In this document: positions 55,251 through 64,000 of the stretch, piece after piece
Numbering within the stretch: position 1 is the first letter of the stretch
How the letters are laid out: each line of letters opens with the position of its first letter
Assembly (NCBI RefSeq): GCF_022814725.1
Contig: NZ_CP093442.1
Span: 992,001 to 1,056,000, forward strand
Direction: 5' to 3'
DNA: 64,000 nt
Source of the DNA: Bdellovibrio reynosensis
Lineage (GTDB): Bacteria > Bdellovibrionota > Bdellovibrionia > Bdellovibrionales > Bdellovibrionaceae
The notes under the pieces: generated by a model
Database searches by the model: none
What the model saw: only the letters and a program-made list of their open reading frames with translations
What the model was told of the DNA's origin: nothing
Made by a program: the position numbers and the translations under genes

Positions 55251-56272
55251 TTTACAAACTGCCTTAAGAATCTGACGTCATTTTCAGGGAATAAACGAAT
55301 GTCTTCGATGCCGTATTTGATGATGGCCATACGCTCAACACCAAAACCGAATGCAAAGCCTTGCCATTTTGGATATTCGATTTTTGCTGCTTGGAAAACT
55401 TTTGGATTCACTAAGCCGCAACCACCGATTTCAATCCAACCTGATTGCTTACAAAGACTGCAGCCTTTGCCTTTACAAATCGGGCAAGAGCAATCCACTT
55501 CTGCAGAAGGCTCTGTGAATGGGAAAAAGCTTGGACGGAAACGAGTTTTTAAACCAGGGCCAAAGAACTCACGCACGAAAAAACTAATCGTGCCTTTAAG
55601 ATCCGCCATAGAGACTTTTTCATCTACGCACAAAGCTTCGATTTGGTGGAAGTTTGGCAAATGCGAAATATCGCTATCGCAACGGAAAACAGGACCCGTG
55701 CCGATCACTCTTAGTGGAAGCTGTTCAGTTTCCAAAGAATGAATTTGGATTGGCGACGTGTGCGTTCTTAGAACATGGGTTTTATCAATGAAGAAAGTAT
55801 CTTGCATATCACGAGCTGGGTGATCTGCAGGAATATTCAAAGCTTCAAAGTTATAATAATCTTTTTCAATCTGAGGACCGGTGCGCACGCTGTAACCAAG
55901 GCGGCTCATCACCGTAAAGATTTCATCGATTACGATGTGCACTGGATGTTGCGAACCCTTAGGCTGCGAAAACGCTGGCAAAGTAAGGTCGATTTCTTCA
56001 GCCGCCATTTTTGCGGAGATCTCTTTTTTCTTTAGACCCTCTTCCGCCTCAGAGTAAGCACCCTCAAGAAGTTGCTTCACCTCGTTGACCTTTTTACCAA
56101 ACAGAGGTTTTTCCTCTTTTGGCAAAGAAGCCATTTCTTTCATAATCTCAGTCAGCTGGCCGCTTTTACCGAGATACTGAACTTTCAGGTCATAGAGGTC
56201 TTTTGAGCTTGGCGCTGCCTTAAAGGCTGCCAAAGCCGCATCTTTAATTGAATCAAGTTTGGTCGTCGACAT
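55247..56272 (-). CDS. pheS: Phenylalanyl-tRNA synthetase alpha subunit
   Basis: A 341-aa class II catalytic subunit. An N-terminal coiled coil (residues 1-85) precedes motif 1 ([11 protein letters not shown] near 110), motif 2 ([20 protein letters not shown] near 200) and motif 3 ([14 protein letters not shown] near 312). A cysteine cluster near 262-280 ([18 protein letters not shown]) is an insertion found in many bacterial PheS. First gene of pheS-pheT-ihfA-merR; the 110-bp gap to rsmG is divergent and should hold the promoters. Confidence 0.97.
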   Translation of the reverse strand: MSTTKLDSIKDAALAAFKAAPSSKDLYDLKVQYLGKSGQLTEIMKEMASLPKEEKPLFGKKVNEVKQLLEGAYSEAEEGLKKKEISAKMAAEEIDLTLPAFSQPKGSQHPVHIVIDEIFTVMSRLGYSVRTGPQIEKDYYNFEALNIPADHPARDMQDTFFIDKTHVLRTHTSPIQIHSLETEQLPLRVIGTGPVFRCDSDISHLPNFHQIEALCVDEKVSMADLKGTISFFVREFFGPGLKTRFRPSFFPFTEPSAEVDCSCPICKGKGCSLCKQSGWIEIGGCGLVNPKVFQAAKIEYPKWQGFAFGFGVERMAIIKYGIEDIRLFPENDVRFLRQFVK

Positions 56273-56382
56273 AGGTACCCATAATCACCTCAGAGGCTCG
56301 TATTTTCAAGCATTTAGCTTTTACACACGGCGCAGAAAACACTTGAGGTTCTGGGCCTTTCCACCTATCGTGCAGGACCCCT

Positions 56383-57234
56383 ATGGCACATAAGAATAAA
56401 ACCAATTATAGCCCCTATAAAGCCCGTCAAGAAGCTCGCGGGTCCGCAGCACCCACTTCGAACATGGGTCGCCATAAAAAGCCTGAAGTTATTTATGAGC
56501 TGAATGAGGCCAATGATCGCTTGGCCGATGTCTTTCGCAATCACGGTTTTGACCTAGTTAGCCACGAACAACGTAAGCAGTTGGCGCATTTTTACCGTTT
56601 GCTTATGCAAAATCAGGAAAAAGAAAACTTCACTCGCTTGTTAAAGCTGCGTGATATTGCGATCAAACACTTTATCGATAGCATTATCATCATGAAGTAC
56701 ACGGATCTTAAGTTTCCTTTACTTGATGTCGGCACAGGCCCGGGCTTTCCGGGTATTCCTTTAAAAATCATGTTCCCGAAAGAAAAAGTCCTTCTTGGTG
56801 AAGGCGTGCAACGTCGCGTGGAGTTTTTAAAACACGTGCGTTCGGAAATGGGTCTTGAAAATTTAGATATCCTTGGTCGCAACATCAATCGCGACTGCGT
56901 TTATCCTGTGAACGGCGCTATCACTCGCGCGGTTGAAGATATTGGCAATACTTTGAATAACGTCATGAGCTGTTTGCAACTGGGTGGTCGCGTTTACTTC
57001 ATGAAAGGCCCCGGCGTGGGACCTGAAATTGAAGCCGCGAAATCTAAATGGGGCGAGTACTATAAGCTTGTTCAAGACGTAGCTTATTCACTACCTAACA
57101 CTCCTCACGAACGCCGTTTGGTAGTTTACGAAAAAATCAAACACATGCCTTTACCAGATCATGATGAAGGTGAAGAGTTATTGATGGACGAGTTATCTAG
57201 CGATGAAAAACGCCGTTGGGCTCAGTACAAATAA
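56383..57234 (+). CDS. rsmG: RsmG-like 16S rRNA guanine-N7 methyltransferase
   Basis: A 283-aa SAM-dependent methyltransferase. The RsmG signature is clear: ENFTRLLKLRDIAIKHFIDSI near 85 and LLDVGTGPGFPGIPLKIMFP near 115, then VEFLKHV. The N-terminal 55 residues (basic, KKPEVIYEL) and the C-terminal acidic tail are extra to the usual 210-residue enzyme. RsmG makes m7G527 in 16S rRNA. AGGA lies just before the ATG. It is coupled to the following methyltransferase gene. Confidence 0.87.
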   Translation: MAHKNKTNYSPYKARQEARGSAAPTSNMGRHKKPEVIYELNEANDRLADVFRNHGFDLVSHEQRKQLAHFYRLLMQNQEKENFTRLLKLRDIAIKHFIDSIIIMKYTDLKFPLLDVGTGPGFPGIPLKIMFPKEKVLLGEGVQRRVEFLKHVRSEMGLENLDILGRNINRDCVYPVNGAITRAVEDIGNTLNNVMSCLQLGGRVYFMKGPGVGPEIEAAKSKWGEYYKLVQDVAYSLPNTPHERRLVVYEKIKHMPLPDHDEGEELLMDELSSDEKRRWAQYK

Positions 57235-57245
57235 GCGAGGTTGTT

Positions 57246-57998
57246 GTGATTGATATTAGCTCTAAAACCAATGACCACTTCAGACGCTGGATGGATCTTT
57301 CTAGCGCCCGCGGAATTAAAAAACATAACGAATTTATTTTAATGGGTGAAAAGCTGATCGCTGAGTTTTTAGAAAACCCATCATTTAAAGTAAAAGGCGA
57401 AATCGTTCATGAAGAGTTAAAGTCATTAACGATGACAGCACCTTCTTTGCGTGGCCAGCGCATTCCTGTTTTTAAATTACCTAAAGCATTGTTCAATGAA
57501 GTTGATGTGGTTGGCACTCACTTTAATCTATTGGTGTTAGAACCAAAAGAGATTGCTCCGTTAACTGAAACTGCAGCAAAAGGTTTAGAAGTGGTATCCC
57601 CGCTTGGTGATCCTTCTAATCTTGGAGCACTCGCAAGATCCGCTTTGGCTTTTGGCGCATCAAAAATGATTCTGACCGAAGAAAGCTGCAATCCGTTTCA
57701 TCCAAAGGCGATCAAGTCTTCAGCGGGAGCTTTGTTGAAGTTGCCATTATTCAAAGTCGGAAAATTCGCAGACTTCGTAGCAGGTAACGAAGAAGTTTTC
57801 GCACTTGATATGAAAGGCGAAAACGTAGCAACTTTCAAATGGCCAAAGAACGTAAGACTCGCCATCGGCGAAGAAGGCCCTGGTTTCAGCGGACTTAAAG
57901 GATTAAAACGGTTATCCGTAGCCACTCAAGGTGTAGAATCACTGAACGCCACAGTAGCAGCCAGCATCGCGCTATTCAGCTACGCAAATTCAAAATAA
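57246..57998 (+). CDS. TrmH/SpoU-family RNA 2'-O-methyltransferase
   Basis: A 250-aa SPOUT methyltransferase. The N-terminal substrate-binding part covers about 1-95; the C-terminal trefoil-knot domain carries motif 1 near 118-130 (LGDPSNLGALARSA, where family enzymes have the catalytic N and R), RLAIGEEGPGFS near 200 and the motif 3 region SLNATVAASIALFSY near 230-245. I chose the GTG at 57246, which has GCGAGG six bases upstream; a TTG at 57216 would overlap rsmG. The target nucleotide is unknown. Confidence 0.85.
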   Translation: MIDISSKTNDHFRRWMDLSSARGIKKHNEFILMGEKLIAEFLENPSFKVKGEIVHEELKSLTMTAPSLRGQRIPVFKLPKALFNEVDVVGTHFNLLVLEPKEIAPLTETAAKGLEVVSPLGDPSNLGALARSALAFGASKMILTEESCNPFHPKAIKSSAGALLKLPLFKVGKFADFVAGNEEVFALDMKGENVATFKWPKNVRLAIGEEGPGFSGLKGLKRLSVATQGVESLNATVAASIALFSYANSK

Positions 57999-58112
57999 AA
58001 AAAAAGACACTTCTATACCGTAAAAAGCAAAAAATGCCAGGAAGGCATTTTTTCGCGTCAGCCCCGAAGGGGTTGAGGGCAGGAGCCTGAAACAACCAGG
58101 CACCTTTAGCAT
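57999..58112. terminator. Terminator region between convergent units
   Basis: AAAAAATGCC (58029-58038) and GGCATTTTTT (58044-58053) form a strong hairpin flanked by A and T runs, usable in both directions. Two more small stems follow: CCCC-GAA-GGGG (58062-58072) and GCCTG with CAGGC (58085-58101). They separate the SpoU-type gene from the mevalonate operon. Confidence 0.85.
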
Positions 58113-59000
58113 TTAGCAGGGGATTAGTTTTTGTTGGATTTCTTTTGGTGGTTCTTTGTCCCAGAGGGATAGGACGTAGCCGCCGCCGCCGGAGCCGGTT
58201 GTTTTAACGGCTTTTGCGCCGGAGTCTCTGAGCCACTGGATGTGTTGTGCTGGATCGCCTTCGTTGAGGTTCCATTGCTCAAAGCAGTTTCCGGCTTGTT
58301 CGATTGCTTTTACTAAAAGTGGGAAGCCTTCTTTATCATCAAGCTTTAGAGCTTGTTCTGATAAAGCCACTGCTTCTTTCATTTGATTGTCGATCTTTTC
58401 GCCCAATTCTGGGTTTTGTAAAATCAGATCTTTAACTTTGTTAACAGCGTCGACCGTGACACCACGCTTGCCAGAATAAGAAATATACCAGTTTGGTTTC
58501 CAGGCTGTGATTATGGGTTTTCTTTCGCCGTTACGAATGAATCTTAAGCCTTCACCAGAAAGTGCGACGGCGATATCTACGCCACTGCTTTCGCCGTGGA
58601 AGAGGTTTTCTAAGTCACGGGCAAATTCATAGTATTCACTTGCATCGACATAACCTAGGTAACCAAGCCAACGAGTCAGCGCCACGCAAAGAGCTGCGGA
58701 AGCACCCATGCCTGCGCCCACTGGAATGGAACTTTCTAAAAGCAAATGGCCTTTAAGATCGTGGCGAGAGATTTTTTTAAGCGCACAGGCTTTTTCTAAA
58801 ACTCCCCACACTAACAATTGCAAATCCTTACCGTGATCACCGATCAGGGTAAGTTGCAAATCTTGCGGACCTTTGGAGTAATTTAACTCTAAGTTTCTTG
58901 ATTGAATGGGAAAAACAATAGCAGGCACCCCACGCAATACCGCGTGTTCCCCTGCTAAAATCCACTTTCCAAAGGAACGACAAGAAAAATCAATGGACAT
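58113..59000 (-). CDS. mvk: Mevalonate kinase (GHMP family)
   Basis: A 295-aa GHMP kinase. It has GKWILAGEHAVLRGVPAI near residues 9-26, the mevalonate-kinase form of motif 1, then PVGAGMGASAALCVAL near 95 (ATP-binding motif 2), and KTTGSGGGGYVLSLW near 270 (motif 3). It phosphorylates mevalonate with ATP. The ATG at 59000 overlaps the end of mvaD by 11 bases; an upstream start at 59018 is possible. Last gene of the mevalonate operon. Confidence 0.88.
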   Translation of the reverse strand: MSIDFSCRSFGKWILAGEHAVLRGVPAIVFPIQSRNLELNYSKGPQDLQLTLIGDHGKDLQLLVWGVLEKACALKKISRHDLKGHLLLESSIPVGAGMGASAALCVALTRWLGYLGYVDASEYYEFARDLENLFHGESSGVDIAVALSGEGLRFIRNGERKPIITAWKPNWYISYSGKRGVTVDAVNKVKDLILQNPELGEKIDNQMKEAVALSEQALKLDDKEGFPLLVKAIEQAGNCFEQWNLNEGDPAQHIQWLRDSGAKAVKTTGSGGGGYVLSLWDKEPPKEIQQKLIPC

Positions 59001-59970
59001 TATCTTTGTAACCTTCAAACGCTAGAACTTTAAATTCTTGTTTAAAGTGTTCGCGATATTGTTCAAATGACTTCTTTTGATCATGGCGGAAAAGCATGTG
59101 CACGTTAGCGCCCGCATCCATAGTCACCAAAGGACCATCTTGCCACTTGCCCCAGAAGTTCTGGCAGTCCGCTAGAACTTTCTTAGAACCTTCTGTCATA
59201 TAGGTAAACGCGGGTTGGCTCGTTTCAAACAAACGATGCATGTCGATGAACTCATCCCAAACGATTTGGCGAGCCATGTGCCAGTCATTGAATCGTAAAG
59301 CGTGCACGAGGTCCTTTAAGCGAAGCTCCGCACGGTCCACACGACCATGGAATCTTGGGCTTGTTGTAACAAGCTTGTGGGCTTCAGAACTAGAAACTGC
59401 TTTTTTAGAATCTTCCACAACCACCACGATGTGATGCATGTTTGTGATTTCTAATCCCATTGGTTCAGCAAATTCGTTTTGCCATAAAGCCCATGGAGTA
59501 AATAAGGAACGACAAGAAGAGCCAGAGCCCTGACGAGATAATTCAGAAAGATATTTTTTGTCAGTGCCCCACGGCTGCGGAGAGATTTGTTGAAACATTT
59601 CAGCTGCTGCTAAAGTTAAAGCCGCGAAACTAGATGCGGAACTCGCAAGACCGCAGTCCGACGGGAAGTTATTAGCTGATTCAACTAGGAAGTTTTCTTT
59701 AACTCCCCATTTGTTTTTTAAATTTTGTAAGTGCTTTAAAAAACGCTCTTGGCCTTTTTCAGAAAGATCAATTTTTTCTAAATCTTCGCGCACCAAAGCC
59801 TGCCAGCGATCTTTAGGTTCACTGATTTCAGTTAAGCGCACATAGGTTCTTAGATTTTCTAAAGTATAGGATAAAGAACCATTAGTTGGTTTATTTCCCG
59901 TTCCTTCGATTTTTCCCATGTATTTGATAAGCGCGATATTAGACGGAGCCGAGACCAAAACTTGCTTCAT
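58990..59970 (-). CDS. mvaD: Diphosphomevalonate decarboxylase
   Basis: A 326-aa GHMP-fold decarboxylase that turns mevalonate diphosphate into isopentenyl diphosphate. APSNIALIKYMGK near residue 8, GLASSASSFAALTLAA near 110 and RQGSGSSCRSLF near 148 are family motifs; TMDAGANVHMLF near 280 holds the catalytic Asp. It overlaps the upstream kinase gene by four bases (ATGA) and mvk downstream. Confidence 0.92.
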   Translation of the reverse strand: MKQVLVSAPSNIALIKYMGKIEGTGNKPTNGSLSYTLENLRTYVRLTEISEPKDRWQALVREDLEKIDLSEKGQERFLKHLQNLKNKWGVKENFLVESANNFPSDCGLASSASSFAALTLAAAEMFQQISPQPWGTDKKYLSELSRQGSGSSCRSLFTPWALWQNEFAEPMGLEITNMHHIVVVVEDSKKAVSSSEAHKLVTTSPRFHGRVDRAELRLKDLVHALRFNDWHMARQIVWDEFIDMHRLFETSQPAFTYMTEGSKKVLADCQNFWGKWQDGPLVTMDAGANVHMLFRHDQKKSFEQYREHFKQEFKVLAFEGYKDNVH

Positions 59971-60866
59971 AGAGTTCCTCGAACTTGCAAACCTAAAGAG
60001 ATCTTATCCACCGATGATAGAATCGGCAAATGGCGAGCTGCACAGAATTTTCCGAATTCTTCGGTTTGATTTTTCTGTGTGACAGCTAAAATCACGTCAG
60101 CTCCTAAAGCACCACAGCCTTTCGCTGCTCTGACTCCAGGAACTTTGCGCATCTCTTCTAGAATTTGCAGAGTTTCTTTGCACGTAAAACCTAAATCTTT
60201 CAAGTCGTTGGCGTAAGAATCAATTCCTTGAATGAAATGTTCGCTATTGCCAATCTCAAAAGATTCTTTAATTAAATTAAAACTTTTTTCTAATGATGAA
60301 GCATCAAACTCTTTAATAGATTTTAAATGCTCATGGGTCGCCACTTTGTTTCCTGTGTGAAGCAGGAAAAATTCCAAATCATCAAACGGCCAGCTTTTTA
60401 CCGCAATCAAACCTTTGCGTTTTTCAAAAAAGGTCATGGACCCTTTAAACTGTCCTACTAAGTCAGCGCCACTAGGTCTTTGCCCTTCGCCGTTCCAAGC
60501 AACCTGATAATATTCTTCAAGCAGATGTTTTAGGTCTAAGACCTTTTCCATATCTTGTTGTTGGGAGGTTTTATAAAGCCACAATGCAAAGGCCGAAAGA
60601 AACTGCGCGGTTGATGCGCCAAAGCCACCTTTACCTTGGTAAGGATCACGGAAAGTTAAATCATAGTGAGAAAAATAATCCGTATGTTTACGGATAAATA
60701 ATCCCGCTGGAGAATCAGGATGAACTGCTTCGACATTTCCTTTTCCGGGTTTTGCTTCTAACTCAAAACAGGGTTGAGATAAAAACACCAAAGCAGGGCC
60801 CCCTTGAAGAGCTAAATACTCTCCAGCAAGGAAGGTTTTGCCTGGGACCGAAAAGATTAAAGACAA
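59967..60866 (-). CDS. Phosphomevalonate kinase-like GHMP kinase
   Basis: A 299-aa GHMP kinase. Motif 1 is PGKTFLAGEYLALQGGPALVF, motif 2 is GKGGFGASTAQFLSA near residue 78, and the C-terminal motif is AAKGCGALGADVILAV near 262. The other GHMP kinase in the operon fits mevalonate kinase better, so this one most likely phosphorylates 5-phosphomevalonate; the two roles could be swapped. It starts nine bases after HMG-CoA reductase and overlaps mvaD. Confidence 0.82.
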   Translation of the reverse strand: MSLIFSVPGKTFLAGEYLALQGGPALVFLSQPCFELEAKPGKGNVEAVHPDSPAGLFIRKHTDYFSHYDLTFRDPYQGKGGFGASTAQFLSAFALWLYKTSQQQDMEKVLDLKHLLEEYYQVAWNGEGQRPSGADLVGQFKGSMTFFEKRKGLIAVKSWPFDDLEFFLLHTGNKVATHEHLKSIKEFDASSLEKSFNLIKESFEIGNSEHFIQGIDSYANDLKDLGFTCKETLQILEEMRKVPGVRAAKGCGALGADVILAVTQKNQTEEFGKFCAARHLPILSSVDKISLGLQVRGTL

Positions 60867-60875
60867 GGCCGACTC

Positions 60876-62189
60876 CTAAGAAGGGTGTTGGGTTGTCGCA
60901 GCTACCTTTGAAGAGCGTAACTCTTTTAGTACGTCGATGGCATTACTTAAGGAAATGCGTTTTCGCACGGCCAAGATTTCCTCTAGTTTCTTTTGGACCA
61001 AAGGAATTTCTTTTTCTTCAGCTCCAGCACCAAGTGCTAGATTTTTAGTGTGAAGTTTCATGTGACCTTCAATGATACCCACTGTGGTCAAGGCTTTTAG
61101 AGCACCTAAGTTTTGCACAAGACCAACGGCCGCAATGACTCTTGAAAGTTCATTTGCGGAAGTTGTGCCAAGCATTTTCATGCACATCATTGCAGTTGGA
61201 TGAAGTGTTGTCACACCACCAACTGTTCCAACGATCAGCGGAGCTTCAAACACGCCCGTCAAGCCACCCTTGCCGTCTCTGAACCATCGAGTGATGGAGC
61301 GGTATTGACCATCGCGAGCTGCAAAAGCATGAATACCAGCTTCAACAGCGCGCCAGTCATTACCAGTTGCAATCAACACGGGATCAATGCCGTTAAGAAC
61401 ACCTTTGTTGTTCGTAGCTGCACGATAAGGATCTTGTTGCGCAAACAAAGAAGCTTCTTCGATCTTTTCAGCTAATGCCGGATCGATGTCGTTGATTTGC
61501 ACAGTTGCTCTTGTGATTTTTGAATCCACAAGATTTGAAAGAATACACATCGTAACTTTTTCGCCCGTGAATTGTTCGATAGGTTCTTTTAGATATTCAC
61601 AGACCTGGTTCATAATGTTTGCACCCATGGCATCACACGGATCCATAAGTACGTGAACAACCGCCATGTCTGAACCATCACCACGAGGCACACGACGAAC
61701 TTGAATATCACGAACCCCGCCGCCACGACGAACTAGGCCGAAAGCGACTTCACGGTTTGCAATTTCGATAAGATAATTTTTTTGCGCATGGATTTGTTTT
61801 TCAAAATCAGCGAAGTTTTTAATTTTTGCGCACTGGATTTGGCCGATGATTTCTGCACCGACAACTTCTGTAGTGATTGATCCAGATTCACGAATCCATT
61901 TAGCAGATTTACAAACGGCAGCAACGATAGAAGTTTCCTCTACCGCCATAGGAATAATAAAATCTTTGCCGTCGATGCGGAAGTTCGTCGCTACACCTAG
62001 AGGAAGTTGGAAATAACCAATCACGTTTTCGATGAACTTTTCACCTAAGGAAGTATCACGAAGTCCACCTTTAGCGATGTACTCCATATCGGTGTCGTTA
62101 AGAGCGCCGACTTCCATCAGGGCTTTCAATCTTTCTTCACGAGAAAGTTTAGAGAAACCTTTAAAGATATCTTGAAGCTGTTTGGTCAT
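60876..62189 (-). CDS. mvaA: Hydroxymethylglutaryl-CoA reductase (class II)
   Basis: A 437-aa class II HMG-CoA reductase, making mevalonate from HMG-CoA. It begins with FSKLSREERLKAL, has ENVIGYFQLPLGVATNFRIDG near residue 60 (substrate loop ENVIG), MGANIMNQVCE near 190, and GTVGGVTTLHPTAMMCMKML near 320. The ATG at 62189 shares ATGA with the idi stop. A GTG four codons upstream is less likely. HMG-CoA synthase is not in the window. Confidence 0.93.
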   Translation of the reverse strand: MTKQLQDIFKGFSKLSREERLKALMEVGALNDTDMEYIAKGGLRDTSLGEKFIENVIGYFQLPLGVATNFRIDGKDFIIPMAVEETSIVAAVCKSAKWIRESGSITTEVVGAEIIGQIQCAKIKNFADFEKQIHAQKNYLIEIANREVAFGLVRRGGGVRDIQVRRVPRGDGSDMAVVHVLMDPCDAMGANIMNQVCEYLKEPIEQFTGEKVTMCILSNLVDSKITRATVQINDIDPALAEKIEEASLFAQQDPYRAATNNKGVLNGIDPVLIATGNDWRAVEAGIHAFAARDGQYRSITRWFRDGKGGLTGVFEAPLIVGTVGGVTTLHPTAMMCMKMLGTTSANELSRVIAAVGLVQNLGALKALTTVGIIEGHMKLHTKNLALGAGAEEKEIPLVQKKLEEILAVRKRISLSNAIDVLKELRSSKVAATTQHPS

Positions 62190-63229
62190 GACATCACCCA
62201 CTTCGTTTGAAGGTCTTTAAGTGTTTTAGAACCCGTACAAAACATCGCAATCTTAAGCTCGAGTTCTAATTTTTGCAGCAGATTTTCTAAAGCTTCATCT
62301 CCTGCCAAAGCCGCTTCCAGGAATGGTTTTGCGATCCCCACCTGGCTTGCACCCAAAGCGCAAAGTTTAGCGACTTCTAAACCATTTCTTACCCCACCTG
62401 AAGCCCAAAGTTGATAATTAACTTGGGCTTCTTTGGCATTAAGCATGGATTGTAAAGTGCTTACACCCCAATTAGAAAAAGTTTGGGCTACCTTATAAAG
62501 TAAATCTGATTCTTCAGAACGGTACCCTTCGACACGGCCCCAGTGAGTTCCACCTTTGCCACTCACGTCGACTGCGAAAACTCCAGCATCTTGCAGACGC
62601 TTTAAAGTCAGAGTTGAAAAACCACACCCGACTTCTTTTACGATCACTGGAATTTGTACGGTTTTAACTAGATTTTCAATCGCCTGAAGACCTTTGCGGA
62701 AATCACGATCACCCTCGGGCTGCAAAGCTTCTTGCAAAGGATTTAAGTGAACGAACAAACCCACGGCTTCCGTGGATTCAATGAGGCGTTGAACTTTATC
62801 AATGGGAGTATGAATAAGCTGAGCGATTCCAATATTGCCGATGAGTTTTGCGTTCGGCGCTTGTTTGCGCACGGCCATCCACTCTTCAGCGGCATTGGAA
62901 TCTTCCAGTTCACGACGTTGCGACCCCACCCCCATTAAAATTTGGTGGCGATCACTGAGTCTTGCGAGAGCTTGATTGATTTCACGGCCTTTTTCGTGTC
63001 CAGCCGTCATCGAGGAAATAAAGATCGGAGAGGAAAGAAGAATTGTCTGTTTCTGAAAAACAAAAGAGGTCGAAATATCGACCTCTTTAAAATCCATTTC
63101 AGGCAAAGCCTCATGAACTAAATTGATCGAGTCCAATCCATTTTGACCGTCGGTCTGCGACCGGGGATCCAGCGCGATTCTGATGTGGTCGCGCTTTCTC
63201 TGTTCAAACTGCGAGTTGGACTCGTTCAT
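62186..63229 (-). CDS. fni: Type 2 isopentenyl-diphosphate delta-isomerase (FMN)
   Basis: A 347-aa FMN and NADPH-dependent TIM-barrel isomerase interconverting IPP and DMAPP. It has the start [12 protein letters not shown], the FMN-binding [11 protein letters not shown] near residue 72, [11 protein letters not shown] near 99, [14 protein letters not shown] near 160 and the ASGGVRNG phosphate loop near 265. It is the first gene of the mevalonate operon, 31 bases after rplT. Confidence 0.93.
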   Translation of the reverse strand: MNESNSQFEQRKRDHIRIALDPRSQTDGQNGLDSINLVHEALPEMDFKEVDISTSFVFQKQTILLSSPIFISSMTAGHEKGREINQALARLSDRHQILMGVGSQRRELEDSNAAEEWMAVRKQAPNAKLIGNIGIAQLIHTPIDKVQRLIESTEAVGLFVHLNPLQEALQPEGDRDFRKGLQAIENLVKTVQIPVIVKEVGCGFSTLTLKRLQDAGVFAVDVSGKGGTHWGRVEGYRSEESDLLYKVAQTFSNWGVSTLQSMLNAKEAQVNYQLWASGGVRNGLEVAKLCALGASQVGIAKPFLEAALAGDEALENLLQKLELELKIAMFCTGSKTLKDLQTKWVMS

Positions 63230-63259
63230 TGGGGTAACCCCTTCAAACTAGCTTAATGC

Positions 63260-63607
63260 CTATGGCAAAGCGTGTTTGCAAAGTGCAGAGAATGCTGCTG
63301 CATCAGTGATAGCAAGGTTAGCCAAGATTTTTCTGTCAACTTGGATACCAGCTTTGATCAAACCACCGATTAAACGAGAGTACGTAGTACCGTTCAAACG
63401 AGCAGCTGCATTGATACGTTGATTCCACAATGTACGGAAATTACGTTTGTTAACTTTACGATCGCGGTAAGCGAAAGCCATACCACGGTCATTTTTCTCT
63501 ACCGCGTGGATGTACGCGCGAGAACCTGCTGAATAATAACCTTTTGCTCTTTTAAGAACCTTTTTGTGACGAGCACGATTTGTTTTACCACTTTTTACAC
63601 GAGCCAT
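63260..63607 (-). CDS. rplT: 50S ribosomal protein L20
   Basis: A 115-aa, very basic, helical ribosomal protein that binds 23S rRNA early in assembly and can repress its own operon. ARVKSGKTNRARHKKVLKRAKGYY and RDRKVNKRNFRTLWNQRINAA are diagnostic. It follows rpmI by 42 bases and may be co-transcribed with the mevalonate genes just downstream. Confidence 0.97.
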   Translation of the reverse strand: MARVKSGKTNRARHKKVLKRAKGYYSAGSRAYIHAVEKNDRGMAFAYRDRKVNKRNFRTLWNQRINAAARLNGTTYSRLIGGLIKAGIQVDRKILANLAITDAAAFSALCKHALP

Positions 63608-63649
63608 TTTATACCTCTAAAATTTATACGAGAAAGACAATGTTAATAA

Positions 63650-63841
63650 TTAGAATACCAAGCAACGACGAGCTTGAAGCATGTTTGCATCTTCAACGTA
63701 TGATGTCTTACCTAGTTGTCTTTTCGTCTTAGAGCTCATGTGTGAGTTCAAGTGACGCATGCGAGTGCTTTTTTTCTTAACTTTACCGCTTGAAAGAACT
63801 TTCATGCGTTTTTTAGCGCCAGAATGAGTGCGCATTTTCAT
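63650..63841 (-). CDS. rpmI: 50S ribosomal protein L35
   Basis: A 63-aa basic ribosomal protein. MKMRTHSGAKKRMKVLSSGKVKKK is the L35 start, and RHLNSHMSSKTKRQL matches the conserved middle. It precedes rplT in the usual infC-rpmI-rplT order; infC would lie beyond the right edge. Confidence 0.96.
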   Translation of the reverse strand: MKMRTHSGAKKRMKVLSSGKVKKKSTRMRHLNSHMSSKTKRQLGKTSYVEDANMLQARRCLVF

Positions 63842-64000
63842 AGATCTTACCTTCCACCGATAAGGCGTTCTTCCCGATAGGGAAAACTCTTAACCATTGC
63901 CTTAGACAGTCATAAATACGGACTCATGGTTTTAGGCCGATTGATGTCTAAAGGCAAGCTTTTTTAAGGGCTTAGCGGGATTTCAGGGGAATTTGCTGAT
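63842..64000 (-). promoter_or_regulatory. rpmI leader region with inverted repeat
   Basis: The last 159 bases hold no open frame of infC type on the minus strand. An imperfect inverted repeat (GCCTTTAGACA and TGTCTAAGGC on the minus strand, one bulge) spans about 63900-63955. It could be part of an L20-type autoregulatory leader or a terminator of the upstream gene. Weak evidence. Confidence 0.3.

Noticed and set aside
56343-56371. TTGAGG and TATCGT with 17-base spacing before rsmG
   Set aside because: Transcription would start about five bases before the ATG and exclude the AGGA ribosome-binding site, so it is unlikely to be the promoter.
1-64000. tRNA, rRNA, CRISPR arrays, insertion sequences, prophage genes
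   Set aside because: Nothing resembling these was found on either strand while reading the gaps and the gene products.

Overview
The window reads as a Bdellovibrio-like predatory bacterium (Bdellovibrionota). This rests on gene content and order: rpmI-rplT, a complete-looking mevalonate-to-IPP operon in a Gram-negative, pheS-pheT-ihfA-merR, a pst operon and a very large surface-polysaccharide locus. The species assignment is inference; no rRNA or tRNA gene is present. The surface locus (1-38200) looks more A+T-rich than the housekeeping half, as is common for exchanged O-antigen-type loci.

Region 1 (1-11133): a 5'-truncated WbpI-type UDP-sugar 2-epimerase and four GT4-like glycosyltransferases on the plus strand. 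They converge on a minus-strand group with a Wzx-type flippase, a GT2 transferase, an N-acetyl-sugar amidotransferase (WbpG type) with its HisF2/HisH2 glutaminase partners, and a UPF0104/AglD-like membrane protein. With wbpA, wbpB and wbpD further on, this fits UDP-ManNAc3NAcA synthesis and its amidino derivative; the aminotransferase wbpE is not seen in the window.

Region 2 (11250-23498), the most exciting part: downstream of wbpA, wecB, wbpB and wbpD lies one tightly packed minus-strand operon. It encodes a DltA-like adenylating enzyme, ComB-like and ComA-like enzymes (phosphosulfolactate phosphatase and synthase), a VOC metalloenzyme, a 39-aa DltX-like microprotein ending in the F-x-Y-x-x-F acyl-shuttle motif, a carrier protein, a DltD-like SGNH protein and an MBOAT acyltransferase. 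I read it as a dlt-type machine that makes sulfolactate from PEP and sulfite, loads it on a carrier, passes it across the membrane and esterifies an envelope glycan with it. I know of no described system of this kind.

Region 3 (23912-38498): a KpsS-like glycosyltransferase, the whole pseudaminic acid pathway (pseI, pseG, pseH, pseF, pseC, pseB, with pseG inverted), a second flippase, two O-antigen polymerase/ligase-like proteins, a WcaJ/WbaP-type initiating phosphoglycosyltransferase, a GT17 enzyme, a CDP-glucose-dehydratase-like protein with degenerate active site, and a short GNAT-like fragment. Two flippases and two polymerase/ligases suggest two surface glycans or one glycan with separate polymerase and ligase.

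Region 4 (38597-52738): small envelope proteins, a STAS plus zinc-ribbon protein, pstSCAB without phoU, a PAS histidine kinase, a Fur-family regulator, a histidine phosphatase, an NHL-repeat lipoprotein, two ferritin-like proteins, a MerR regulator and ihfA with an acidic tail.

Region 5 (52812-64000): pheT, pheS, divergent rsmG and a SpoU-type methyltransferase, then the minus-strand mevalonate operon (idi type 2, HMG-CoA reductase, two GHMP kinases, diphosphomevalonate decarboxylase), followed by rplT and rpmI at the right edge.
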